Shown piece by piece: positions 9,648 to 16,782 of a stretch of DNA of 21,242 bases. The translations under genes and the position numbers were made by a program. The notes below the pieces were generated by a model. It had not been told where the DNA came from and did no database searches. It saw only the letters and a program-made list of their open reading frames with translations. This DNA comes from CAYZDV01 sp964477275 (GTDB lineage: Bacteria; Acidobacteriota; Aminicenantia; Aminicenantales; Aminicenantaceae). The stretch is taken from the NCBI GenBank assembly GCA_964477275.1, contig CAYZDV010000022.1, positions 1-21,242 of the forward strand, written 5' to 3'. Positions within the stretch are counted from its first letter, which is position 1. Each line of letters begins with the position of its first letter.

Positions 9648-11170
9648 CAGTCTCCAAATTTGATCCCTTGAGCCAAGGGCAGCTCTTTTGACCAGTTGAT
9701 GGTGTTGGTCTGGCGCCTCATGTACCCTTTCCAGGCGTCAGACCCGGACTCCCGGCCGCCTCCGGTCTCTTTCTCGCCGCCGAAGGCGCCGCCGATCTCT
9801 GCCCCTGAAGTCCCGACATTGACATTGGCGATTCCGCAGTCTGAGCCCTCATGGGAAAGGAACCTCTCTGCCGTGATCAGGTTGGTGGTGAAGATGGCAC
9901 TGGAAAGCCCCTGGGGAACCTCGTTGTGAATCCTGATGGCTTCCTCAATGTCCTCATACTCTAAAAGGTAGAGAATGGGGGCAAAAGTCTCCTGGTGAAC
10001 GATCGGAGTTTGAGCCGGCATACGGACGATGGCCGGCTCGACGAACTGCTCTCCGAGTTCAGGCAGGCGGTTGCCACCGTGGATGACCTCGCCACCCTGC
10101 TCCCTGGCCTTTTCCAGGGCAGCCATCATGTCTTCCACTGCCGCTCTGGTAATCAGGGGTCCCATCAGGGTTCCTTCCAGGAGAGGGTCGCCGATTCTTA
10201 CCTGTTTGTAGGCATTGACGATTTCCCGTATCAGTTCAGAGGCGACCGATCTGTGGATGATGACCCGCCGGGTAGAAGTGCAGCGCTGGCCGGCTGTGCC
10301 CACGGAGCCGAAGAGAATGGTCCGCACGGCCATGTCCAGGTCTGCGTCCTCGGCGACAATGATGGCGTTGTTGCCGCCCAGCTCCAGGATCGTCCGGCCG
10401 AAACGCCGGGCGACGGCTTCAGCGACCCGCCGGCCCATCTCCGTAGAGCCGGTGAAGGAGACCAGCGGAAGCCGCCGGTCGTTGATCATCCGCTCTCCGA
10501 CCATCGAGCCGCGGCCGATGACCAGGTTAAAGACACCTCTGAGGCCGTGGTCGGCCATGACCGAGTTGCAGATATGCTGAACCGCGATGGCGGTCAGGGG
10601 AGTTTCAGAGGACGGCTTCCAGACAATTGTATCCCCGCAGACAGCGGCAATGGCCGCGTTCCAGGACCAGACCGCCACCGGAAAGTTGAAGGCCGTGATG
10701 ACGCCGACGGCTCCCAGCGGATGCCACTGCTCGTACATCCTGTGCGCTGGCCGCTCCGAATGGATGGTCAGCCCGTAAAGCTGACGGGAAAGACCCAGGG
10801 CAAAATCGCAGATGTCGATCATCTCCTGGACTTCGCCCAGCCCCTCAGCCCTGATCTTTCCCATCTCCAGGGTGACCAGCTCGCCGAGCGGCTCCTTCAG
10901 CTCTCTCAGCGCCTGTCCGAGGTCCCGGACGACAAGGCCTCGCCGGGGAGCGGGCATCATCCGCCAGGTCAGGAAGCTCTCCGCAGCCTGCTGAATCACC
11001 TGCTCATAGGTTTTTTCCGTGGCCTGGATGACCCTGGCGATCACTTCGGCTCTGGCCGGATTATAACAGAGAAGTTCCTCGCCGCCGGGGTCCTCATGCC
11101 AGGCATCAGGACCGGAGCAGGCGCCGCTGTTGACATCCTTGATTTTGAGTTTTTCCAGTATTTTTTTCAT
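9647..11170 (-). CDS. ALDH7-type aldehyde dehydrogenase (probable L-aminoadipate-semialdehyde dehydrogenase)
   Basis: This is a 507-residue NAD(P)-dependent aldehyde dehydrogenase. It resembles the ALDH7/antiquitin group, which oxidises 2-aminoadipate 6-semialdehyde (from piperideine-6-carboxylate) in lysine breakdown. Seen in the sequence are the cofactor-site blocks TAFNFPVAVWSWN and WKPSSETPLTA, FTGSTEMGRRV, the general base Glu263 in ELGGNNA, and the nucleophile Cys297 in AGQRCTSTRR. The C-terminal FGGEKETGGGRESGSDAWK block is typical of ALDH7. I use the ATG at 11170 because AGGAG then sits six bases upstream. A GTG directly before it would be too close to that site. It follows pruA by 27 bases and is coupled to the DUF1858 gene. 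Substrate is inferred from family resemblance. Confidence 0.88.
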   Translation of the reverse strand: MKKILEKLKIKDVNSGACSGPDAWHEDPGGEELLCYNPARAEVIARVIQATEKTYEQVIQQAAESFLTWRMMPAPRRGLVVRDLGQALRELKEPLGELVTLEMGKIRAEGLGEVQEMIDICDFALGLSRQLYGLTIHSERPAHRMYEQWHPLGAVGVITAFNFPVAVWSWNAAIAAVCGDTIVWKPSSETPLTAIAVQHICNSVMADHGLRGVFNLVIGRGSMVGERMINDRRLPLVSFTGSTEMGRRVAEAVARRFGRTILELGGNNAIIVAEDADLDMAVRTILFGSVGTAGQRCTSTRRVIIHRSVASELIREIVNAYKQVRIGDPLLEGTLMGPLITRAAVEDMMAALEKAREQGGEVIHGGNRLPELGEQFVEPAIVRMPAQTPIVHQETFAPILYLLEYEDIEEAIRIHNEVPQGLSSAIFTTNLITAERFLSHEGSDCGIANVNVGTSGAEIGGAFGGEKETGGGRESGSDAWKGYMRRQTNTINWSKELPLAQGIKFGD

Positions 11171-11197
11171 CACATTCTCCTCTCTCCACCGCGTTCC

Positions 11198-12826
11198 TCA
11201 TTTTTCCTTCATGAAGGGATAGCGGTAATCCGTGGGCGGATTGATGTTCTCCTTGACCGCCCGGGCACTTGTCCAGCGGAGAAGGTTGAGGGAGGAGCCG
11301 GCTTTATCATTTGTCCCCGAAGCCCTGGCTCCGCCAAAAGGCTGCTGGCTGACAACGGCACCGGTCGGCTTGTCGTTGATGTAGAAGTTGCCGGCCGCAT
11401 GACGGAGGGCGACATACGCCCGCCGGATGGCCGCTCGGTCGTCGGCAAAGATGGCGCCGGTCAACGCGTAAGGAGAAGTCGCATCGCAGAGCTCCAGCGT
11501 CTCCGCGTATTTTGCCTCATGATAGACATAGATAGAGAGGACGGGTCCGAAGATCTCCTCCTCCATCAACCTGTGCCTGGGATCGCTGACCACAACCAGG
11601 GTGGGCTCGATAAAATAGCCCCTGGAATCGTCATATTTTCCCCCGTGGATGATTTCTGCCTCGCGGGATTTCCGGGCAAACTCAATGTATTCGACGATGC
11701 TCTCGAAAGCGGCCTTGTCGATGACCGCAGCCATGAAACTGGTGAAATCGGTGACATCGCCCATCTTGATGGTTTTGACTTCATTCAGAAGCCTGTCCTT
11801 GATTGCCGGCCAGAGATTTTCGGGCAGGTAAGCCCGGCTGGCTGCCGAGCATTTCTGCCCCTGGTACTCGAAGGCTCCCCGGATCAAAGCGGTGACCACC
11901 GCTTCGACATCCGCAGATGCATGGACGAAGACAAAGTCCTTTCCGCCCGTCTCGCCCACGATTCGGGGATAGGTCCTGTAGTTTTTGATATTGGCACCGA
12001 CTTTTGTCCACATGTCCTGGAAAGTCGAGGTGCTTCCCGTGAAATGGACACCGGCCAGATCCGGCTTCTCCAGAACCGGGTCCCCTATATAACGGCCGGG
12101 ACCTGGAATAAAGTTAATGACACCGTCGGGAAGACCGGCTTCCTTCCAGAGCCGGGTCAGGAAATAGGCCGAATAAACGGCGGATGAGGCCGGTTTCCAC
12201 AAGACGGTGTTGCCCATCATCGCCGGTGAGGTGGGCAAATTGCCCGCGATCGATGTGAAGTTGAACGGCGTCACGGCAAAGACGAAACCCTCCAGGGCCC
12301 GGTATTCCATGTAATTCCAGGTCGAAGGTGCAGAATCCGGCTGCTGGGCGTAAATCTGGCTCATGTAATAGGGATTGAAACGGTAGAAATCGATGAGCTC
12401 ACAGGCCGAGTCGATCTCCGCCTGATTGGCGGTCTTCGACTGGCCGAGCATGGTCGCCGCGTTGAGAATAAAGCGGTACTTGGCGGCCAGCAGGTCTGCG
12501 GCCCGGAGAAAAACAGCGGCCCGGTCTACCCATGGCATCTCCGACCAGTCCTTCCAGGCATTCCGGGATGCCTCGACCGCCTTCTCCAGCTCCGCCGGGC
12601 CAGCCTTATGGTAACGGCCGAGAAGATGGCGGTGGTCATGGGGACAGCGGCAATCGGCCAGGTCTCCCGAGCGAATCTCCTTCCCTCCGATGATGAGAGG
12701 AATTTCGATCTCCTCGCTCAGCATCTTCTCCAGTTGCTTCTTCAGGGCTTCCCGCTCCGGCGAACCTGGAGCGTAGCTCAAAACAGGTTCGTTGGAAGGG
12801 ATGGGAACTCTTATGATGGCATTCAT
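11198..12826 (-). CDS. pruA: L-glutamate gamma-semialdehyde (1-pyrroline-5-carboxylate) dehydrogenase
   Basis: The enzyme oxidises glutamate 5-semialdehyde, in equilibrium with P5C, to glutamate, completing proline and arginine/ornithine breakdown. The 542-residue stand-alone protein resembles the ALDH4A1/P5CDH group rather than the bifunctional PutA. Diagnostic blocks are AVTPFNFTSIAGNLP, WKPASSAVYSAY, FTGSTSTFQDMW, GETGGKDF with Glu292, and EYQGQKCSAASR with nucleophile Cys326, then GRASGTNDKAG-like GGARASGTNDKAGS near the end. AAGGAGGA sits correctly before the ATG. No proline dehydrogenase gene is in the window. The promoter at 12912-12940 probably drives pruA, the ALDH7 gene and the DUF1858 gene together. 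Confidence 0.95.
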   Translation of the reverse strand: MNAIIRVPIPSNEPVLSYAPGSPEREALKKQLEKMLSEEIEIPLIIGGKEIRSGDLADCRCPHDHRHLLGRYHKAGPAELEKAVEASRNAWKDWSEMPWVDRAAVFLRAADLLAAKYRFILNAATMLGQSKTANQAEIDSACELIDFYRFNPYYMSQIYAQQPDSAPSTWNYMEYRALEGFVFAVTPFNFTSIAGNLPTSPAMMGNTVLWKPASSAVYSAYFLTRLWKEAGLPDGVINFIPGPGRYIGDPVLEKPDLAGVHFTGSTSTFQDMWTKVGANIKNYRTYPRIVGETGGKDFVFVHASADVEAVVTALIRGAFEYQGQKCSAASRAYLPENLWPAIKDRLLNEVKTIKMGDVTDFTSFMAAVIDKAAFESIVEYIEFARKSREAEIIHGGKYDDSRGYFIEPTLVVVSDPRHRLMEEEIFGPVLSIYVYHEAKYAETLELCDATSPYALTGAIFADDRAAIRRAYVALRHAAGNFYINDKPTGAVVSQQPFGGARASGTNDKAGSSLNLLRWTSARAVKENINPPTDYRYPFMKEK

Positions 12827-12878
12827 GGTCTCTCCTCCTTATTGATGATGGTATGAAGTTATTATTCAGAAATACCAG

Positions 12879-12936
12879 AAAAAAGTTCAGTCCGGCGAAG
12901 GGCGAATTTCTAATATATTACTTTCTTCTCCGGACT
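12879..12936 (-). terminator. Hairpin with T-run after the HD gene
   Basis: Read on the minus strand, AGTCCGGAGAAG (12936-12925) pairs with CTTCGCCGGACT (12900-12889) at 11 of 12 positions. GAAC follows and then six T residues (12884-12879). This looks like a rho-independent terminator for the lipoprotein-HD transcript. The loop is unusually long (24 bases), but it contains the perfect palindrome TAATATATTA (12911-12920), which could fold back. The dyad could instead be an operator for pruA. Confidence 0.45.
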
Positions 12937-12940
12937 TCAA
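12912..12940 (-). promoter_or_regulatory. Promoter of pruA
   Basis: On the minus strand TTGAAG (12940-12935) is separated by 17 bases from TATATT (12917-12912). The expected start is near 12905, giving a leader of about 79 bases. The -10 element sits in the loop of the hairpin described at 12879-12936, so transcripts starting here would carry only the distal arm. Confidence 0.5.
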
Positions 12941-12955
12941 GAAAGTCTCAAAGCC

Positions 12956-13501
12956 TCAAAGACCCAGCTCCCGGTGGATGCCCTGCATGGCTTTGAGGCA
13001 GATGGAGATGAACTCATCGAGCTCCAGGCCGATATTCCGGCACTGCTCGATCTCTTCCCTCTTTGCGCCGCGGGCAAAGCTTTTCTCCTTGTACCGGCGC
13101 TGGACGAATCCCGGGTCGACTTCGTTAAGCTTCTTGCTGGGATGCATCAGCGTGGCGGCAATGATCAGCCCGGTCAGGGGATCGATGGAGAAAATCGCCC
13201 AGTCCATGGCATTTTCACACGGGACCCGGGCCGCATGGGCCTGAACGGCATGGATGACATCAGAGTCGATTCCGTGCTCTGTTAAAATCCTGACCGTCTC
13301 GGTGGTGTGGAGCTCAGGGCTCTTTTCGGTGATCTCGTAATCCAGATCATGGAGAATGCCGGCCAGGCCCCATTTCTCCTCATCCTGGCCGAGACGCCTG
13401 GCCGCAACCCTCATACAGGCTTCCACGGCCAGCGAATGCTTGACCAGGTTTTTGTTCTTGAGATGCTTTTTAACCAGCTCCAGGGCTTCCTCCCTTTTCA
13501 T
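12956..13501 (-). CDS. HD-domain phosphohydrolase-like protein
   Basis: The 181-residue protein has the HD superfamily metal-site pattern: His22 in VKHSLAVE, His51-Asp52 in GILHDLDYE, a histidine-rich helix (VIHAVQAHAARVP, near 82-94) and Asp107 in SIDPLTG. HD proteins of this size hydrolyse phosphate esters of nucleotides or related compounds, with a divalent metal. The specific substrate cannot be told. AAAGGAGG precedes the ATG at good spacing. The gene lies 33 bases after the propeller lipoprotein gene and is probably co-transcribed with it. Confidence 0.8.
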   Translation of the reverse strand: MKREEALELVKKHLKNKNLVKHSLAVEACMRVAARRLGQDEEKWGLAGILHDLDYEITEKSPELHTTETVRILTEHGIDSDVIHAVQAHAARVPCENAMDWAIFSIDPLTGLIIAATLMHPSKKLNEVDPGFVQRRYKEKSFARGAKREEIEQCRNIGLELDEFISICLKAMQGIHRELGL

Positions 13502-13534
13502 GAGTCTTCCTCCTTTTAACCGTCTATTTGATTC

Positions 13535-14872
13535 TCAATCCCTGACAATCCGGAAAGGAACCTCTGCTGAGGCCCTTTCTTTTCCGTCGACGACCAGGAC
13601 CCCGACCACATATTCTCCCTCTTTCTCCGGAAACCAGGTCCAGGCGGTCTTCTCCGACTTTTCCTGAACAACCTCCGCCTTATCTCCTTTCCTGAGGTAA
13701 AATTCGTAGCGGGGCTCAAAGAAGCCAGCCGCCGAGGCAGTGAAGGTGATTTCTCCGCCTGCCTTCTGGGGAGAAGCTTTGGATGGACTCAGAAAAACCT
13801 GAATTTGCTTCTTCAGAAAGACAAGCCTTCCCCTGTTTTTCTGGTTGTCATAGAGGTTGATAAGAAGGTGGGGCTCCAGCCAGAGCGGGTTCGATTTGAC
13901 CTCCTGCCCGGCATCGAACTCACCCACTTTTTCTCCTGTCTCGATGTCAAAACAGAGCACCAGTGAGGAAAGGGAGGTGGCCACGATCCGCTCTCCGGAT
14001 ACCTCCAGCCGGTAAAGGCTTCTCGAGGGAATGGCCTTCCACCAGAGGATGTGCCCTTTCTGCCTGTGCAGGCAGTAGAGGACATTGTTCCAGGAGATGA
14101 AAAGGACCCTCCGGCCGTCAGTCAGCGGAGAAGTCAAGACCTTTCCTCCTGTTCTCACCCGCCATCTCTTTTTTTTCTTCATCCAGTTGAAGGAGTAAAA
14201 AAAATGGTCGTCCGCGCCAAAATAGAGATACTTGCCCACGACGAGTGGAGCCGCCTGAATCCCAGCCTCGAGAGGAATCTTCGCCTGGAGTTTTCCGGCC
14301 TCGCTCAGGATGTAGAGATGACGGTCGTCGCTGCCGAAGAAGATCCGCTCCGCCGCAAAAACAGGGGTGGTCCGGATCGCCTCCCCTGCCTGAAACCTCC
14401 AGGCTTCCTCGCCGTCTGACGCTTTTAAGGCGACAAGGAATCCTTTTTCCGTGCCGAAGCCAACCCTGTCCTTGAACTCGGCCACTCCGGAGGTGATGGT
14501 CTCTCCGGTTCCCTTCTTCCAGAGCAGGTTCCCGTCTTTGCTCAAGCAGTGGAGGGTGTTTTCCTCATCGCAGACATAGATATTCTCCGCTCCTAAATAA
14601 GGGCGGCTGCTCAATCCTGCGGGAGATTTGTAGGACCAGACGGTTTTGCGCTCTGCAGCGTCGATGCAGTAAACCAGGCCTTCGCTCGTCGAAAGGAAGA
14701 GCTTCTCCCCTTCCCTTTCCATGCCCTCGAGAATCCTTCCTTGATAGAGGGCCTCTCCGGACTTCACCAGCGGAAACATCACTCCGGCCGGATAACGGGC
14801 TGGCCGGGAACGGAACAGCGCGCAGGAAGAGGCCAACAAACAGGTTAGGAGCAGAATGCTGAATTTCTTCAT
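13535..14872 (-). CDS. PQQ-like beta-propeller lipoprotein with C-terminal Ig-like domain
   Basis: From the ATG chosen here the protein has 445 residues. A short lipoprotein signal (MKKFSILLLTCLLASSC, lipidated Cys17) precedes six to eight repeats of the PQQ-enzyme/BamB type. Each has a GxLYCID- or LYILSEAGKL-like strand and Trp-containing turns (TVWSYKSP, LLWKKGTG, EAWRFQAG). The last 90 residues look like an Ig-like or triple-tyrosine-type sandwich (FTASAAGFFEPRYEFYL, YVVGVLVVDG). It is probably anchored in the outer or inner membrane facing the periplasm. BamB-like assembly is possible but unproven, as BamB lacks this tail. A longer frame opens at 14950, but it would put the gene's own promoter inside the coding region, so I reject it. 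Confidence 0.82.
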   Translation of the reverse strand: MKKFSILLLTCLLASSCALFRSRPARYPAGVMFPLVKSGEALYQGRILEGMEREGEKLFLSTSEGLVYCIDAAERKTVWSYKSPAGLSSRPYLGAENIYVCDEENTLHCLSKDGNLLWKKGTGETITSGVAEFKDRVGFGTEKGFLVALKASDGEEAWRFQAGEAIRTTPVFAAERIFFGSDDRHLYILSEAGKLQAKIPLEAGIQAAPLVVGKYLYFGADDHFFYSFNWMKKKKRWRVRTGGKVLTSPLTDGRRVLFISWNNVLYCLHRQKGHILWWKAIPSRSLYRLEVSGERIVATSLSSLVLCFDIETGEKVGEFDAGQEVKSNPLWLEPHLLINLYDNQKNRGRLVFLKKQIQVFLSPSKASPQKAGGEITFTASAAGFFEPRYEFYLRKGDKAEVVQEKSEKTAWTWFPEKEGEYVVGVLVVDGKERASAEVPFRIVRD

Positions 14873-14889
14873 CTTCAATGAAAGAAGGA

Positions 14890-14919
14890 ATGATAACACT
14901 TTTCTCTCTTCCTTCTCAA
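14890..14919 (-). promoter_or_regulatory. Promoter of the propeller lipoprotein gene
   Basis: On the minus strand TTGAGA (14919-14914) lies 18 bases before TATCAT (14895-14890). The bases TGT in front of the hexamer give an extended -10. The predicted start near 14883 leaves a leader of only about 11 bases before the ATG at 14872, which has no clear Shine-Dalgarno site. Confidence 0.55.
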
Positions 14920-14921
14920 TC

Positions 14922-14950
14922 TTTACAGAAGAGACAGAGGCTGGTATCAT
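14922..14950 (+). promoter_or_regulatory. Promoter of the 63-residue protein gene
   Basis: TTTACA (14922-14927) and TATCAT (14945-14950) are 17 bases apart, each matching consensus at five of six positions. The expected start near 14957 lies just before the AAAAAAGG ribosome-binding site. The promoter overlaps back-to-back with that of the lipoprotein gene. Confidence 0.6.
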
Positions 14951-14960
14951 CTGGTATCAT
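14941..14960. repeat. Tandem 10-bp duplication
   Basis: CTGGTATCAT occurs twice in direct tandem with no mismatch. The first copy supplies the -10 element of the promoter at 14922-14950. The second lies around the predicted transcript start. Confidence 0.85.
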
Positions 14961-14974
14961 CAAAAAAGGCGAGA

Positions 14975-15166
14975 ATGATTAACTACATCATGCTCTACAG
15001 AATACGGAAAAAGGTCAAAAAAATTTTGAAGGATAGAATCGCCGAGGGTGAGCTGTCGACCACCCCCACATCCTGTCTCGGCTGCGTGGCCGATGACATC
15101 AGCTGGGAAATCTACTACCTGCTCAAAGAAGAAAAAAAACGGCCGGATAATCAAGCCGGAAGCTAA
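14975..15166 (+). CDS. Small CxxC protein of unknown function
   Basis: I do not recognise this 63-residue protein. It starts with a basic amphipathic segment (YRIRKKVKKILKDRI, residues 8-22), followed by SCLGC with Cys34 and Cys37, then an acidic-aromatic helix (DDISWEIYYLLKEE, 40-53) and a basic, Gln-rich tail. There is no signal peptide or membrane segment. Evidence that it is real: AAAAAAGGCGAG lies at correct spacing before the ATG, a near-consensus promoter starts 18 bases upstream of it, and the codons prefer G/C in the third position as in neighbouring genes. It ends convergently with rarA, overlapping it by four bases. The two cysteines could bind metal with a partner or form a disulfide. 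Confidence 0.65.
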   Translation: MINYIMLYRIRKKVKKILKDRIAEGELSTTPTSCLGCVADDISWEIYYLLKEEKKRPDNQAGS

Positions 15167-16491
15167 ACGCTCGACTTATTCGAAGGCTTCCCGGCCTTTT
15201 CTTTTTTCATCCTCTCCTTGAGAGAATCCCACCATTCCATTCGTTTTTTGATCTCTTTTTCCAGGCCAAGCTTTCCGGGATAATAATACTTTCTTTTCTT
15301 CAGCTTCTCGGGAAATGTCTCCATGTCGGTCGTCGCGTAAGGAAAATCATGCGCATAGGCATACCCCTCGCCGTAGCCCACGTCCTTCATCAGGCGGGTC
15401 ACCGGATTTCTCAGCTGAAGGGGAACTGGCTCATGGGGGCTGGCCTCGACGTCCTTCATCGCCCTGTCAAACGCAACATAGGCCCGGTTGCTTTTGGGAG
15501 CAGAAGCGAGATAGATGACTGCCTCGGCCAGGGCCAGCTCTCCCTCGGGCGAGCCGAGGAAATCATAGGCATCTCTCGCATTGAGGGCAATGGCCAGCGC
15601 CTGCGGGTCGGCAAGCCCGATATCTTCAGAAGCAAAGCGGACAAGCCGCCGGGAAATGTAGAGGGGGTCTTCGCCGGATGCGATCATCCTGGCCAGCCAG
15701 TAGAGGGAAGCGTCCACATCCGAGTTCCTCAGGCTCTTATGAAGGGCGGAGATAAGGTTGAAATGCTCCTCCCCGGCTTTATCGTAAAGAAGGATTCTTT
15801 TCTGCAGGGCCTCCTTCACCTCTTCGGGCGTGATGCGCTGGCTTTTGGCCAGGCTGGCGGCAATCTCCAGGGTGTTCAGGGCACGCCGCGCATCGCCGTT
15901 GGCATAGTCAACCGTCATCTGCAGGGCCTGTTCATCGAGCTCCAGGCGGAGCCTGCCCAGGCCTTTTTCCTCATCGGAGACGGCCTCGCGGACGATGGCG
16001 GCCAGCGTCTCCGGAGAGAGAGGATTGAGCACCAGGACTTTCATCCGGGAAAGCAGGGGGGCAATGACCTCGAAGGAAGGGTTCTCGGTCGTCGAGCCGA
16101 ACAGGATGATGTCCCCCTTCTCCACATAAGGAAGAAAAGCACCCTGCTGGGCCTTGTTGAAGCGGTGAATCTCATCGATGAAAATGACGGTCGGCTGGCT
16201 GTACATGGTCTTATGACTCTCGGCCCCGGCCATGACATCCTTGACCTCCTTGATCCCGGAGAGGACGGCGCTGAAGAAAACGCAGGGGTAATGGAAATGC
16301 CTGGCCAGGATGTAGCCGAGGGTGGTCTTGCCCGAGCCGGGTGGTCCCCAGAAGATGATGGAAACCAGTTGCTGAGCCTCGATCAGCTGTGAAAGGATCT
16401 TGCCTTTGCCAATGATATGCTCCTGTCCGTAAAAACGGTCAAGGGTCTGGGGCCGCATTCGTTCCGCAAGAGGCACGTGTCTCATGTCCAT
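15163..16491 (-). CDS. rarA: Replication-associated recombination protein A (RarA/MgsA AAA+ ATPase)
   Basis: RarA is a clamp-loader-like AAA+ ATPase acting at stalled replication forks. From the ATG at 16491 the protein has 442 residues, close to E. coli RarA. It begins PLAERMRPQTLDRFYGQEH, then WGPPGSGKTT (Walker A), FIDEIHRFNKAQQ (Walker B), GSTTENPSFEV (sensor 1) and LLSRMKVL with the arginine finger. The C-terminal tetramerisation and MgsA region includes SDVDASLYWLARM, RLVRFASEDIGLADP and YPHDFPYATTD-like YAHDFPYATTD. The open frame runs on to 16695, but that extension crosses short repeats and has no resemblance to the family. ATG 16485 is an equally good alternative. No clear Shine-Dalgarno site was found. 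Confidence 0.95.
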   Translation of the reverse strand: MDMRHVPLAERMRPQTLDRFYGQEHIIGKGKILSQLIEAQQLVSIIFWGPPGSGKTTLGYILARHFHYPCVFFSAVLSGIKEVKDVMAGAESHKTMYSQPTVIFIDEIHRFNKAQQGAFLPYVEKGDIILFGSTTENPSFEVIAPLLSRMKVLVLNPLSPETLAAIVREAVSDEEKGLGRLRLELDEQALQMTVDYANGDARRALNTLEIAASLAKSQRITPEEVKEALQKRILLYDKAGEEHFNLISALHKSLRNSDVDASLYWLARMIASGEDPLYISRRLVRFASEDIGLADPQALAIALNARDAYDFLGSPEGELALAEAVIYLASAPKSNRAYVAFDRAMKDVEASPHEPVPLQLRNPVTRLMKDVGYGEGYAYAHDFPYATTDMETFPEKLKKRKYYYPGKLGLEKEIKKRMEWWDSLKERMKKEKAGKPSNKSSV

Positions 16492-16508
16492 TTTCAAGGC
16501 CAGACCCT
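16491..16508. repeat. Short repeat copy 1 (TTTTnAAGGnCnGACCCT)
   Basis: This 18-base stretch matches 16566-16583 at 15 of 18 positions, in direct orientation 75 bases apart. It overlaps the first codon of rarA. Confidence 0.55.
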
Positions 16509-16565
16509 CAAAAATTCTGTTTTTTTGAAGATATACTGTCATCCTTTTATCATAAACCACGAAAG

Positions 16566-16583
16566 TTTTGAAGGTCTGACCCT
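16566..16583. repeat. Short repeat copy 2 (TTTTnAAGGnCnGACCCT)
   Basis: This copy pairs with the one at 16491-16508. Its core GGTCTGACC is itself a dyad (GGTC-T-GACC). Such GGTC/GACC-centred intergenic repeats resemble REP-type elements, but family membership is not shown here. Confidence 0.5.
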
Positions 16584-16754
16584 GCCGGGAGAGGCCTTTC
16601 CAAATCCGCGACGGCAAAAAGGTCGAAAGGCCGACCCCTAAGCCCTCGCCTTGACGAAAGGCGGGATTCCATGCTAAGTTACCGATGATTTTCATCCGGA
16701 TTGAAGGCGAAAATCCAGCTTTTCAGCACGGCCGTGCGGATCGCTCTCGAGGCC

Positions 16755-16773
16755 CTATTCTTCGAGCGAATAG
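16755..16773 (+). promoter_or_regulatory. Dyad upstream of the MerR-like gene
   Basis: CTATTC and GAATAG form a perfect 6-bp inverted repeat around a 7-base centre, ending ten bases before the ATG. It overlaps a second, imperfect dyad (CGCTCTCGA/TCGAGCG). It could be an autoregulatory operator or a hairpin near the ribosome-binding site. Confidence 0.35.
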
Positions 16774-16782
16774 AGAAAAAGA

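Larger units (their letters stand above)
16492..16782. other. Divergent intergenic region between rarA and the MerR-like gene
   Basis: About 290 bases hold no convincing gene. The region contains the paired 18-base repeats (16491 and 16566), a related copy inside a small hairpin, GGTCG-aaaggc-CGACC (16621-16636), and a dyad just before the MerR-like gene. I could not identify a strong promoter for either flanking gene; TATGAT on the minus strand near 16550 is the best -10-like match. Confidence 0.5.

Noticed and set aside
14873..14950. N-terminal extension of the propeller lipoprotein by 26 codons
   Set aside because: It would bury the lipoprotein signal and place the gene's own promoter inside the coding region.
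14960..15154. Minus-strand frame opposite the 63-residue gene
   Set aside because: It lacks a ribosome-binding site and promoter, whereas the plus-strand frame has both.
16492..16695. N-terminal extension of rarA by 68 codons
   Set aside because: The extension crosses short repeats and does not resemble RarA. The ATG at 16491 gives the normal length and N-terminus.
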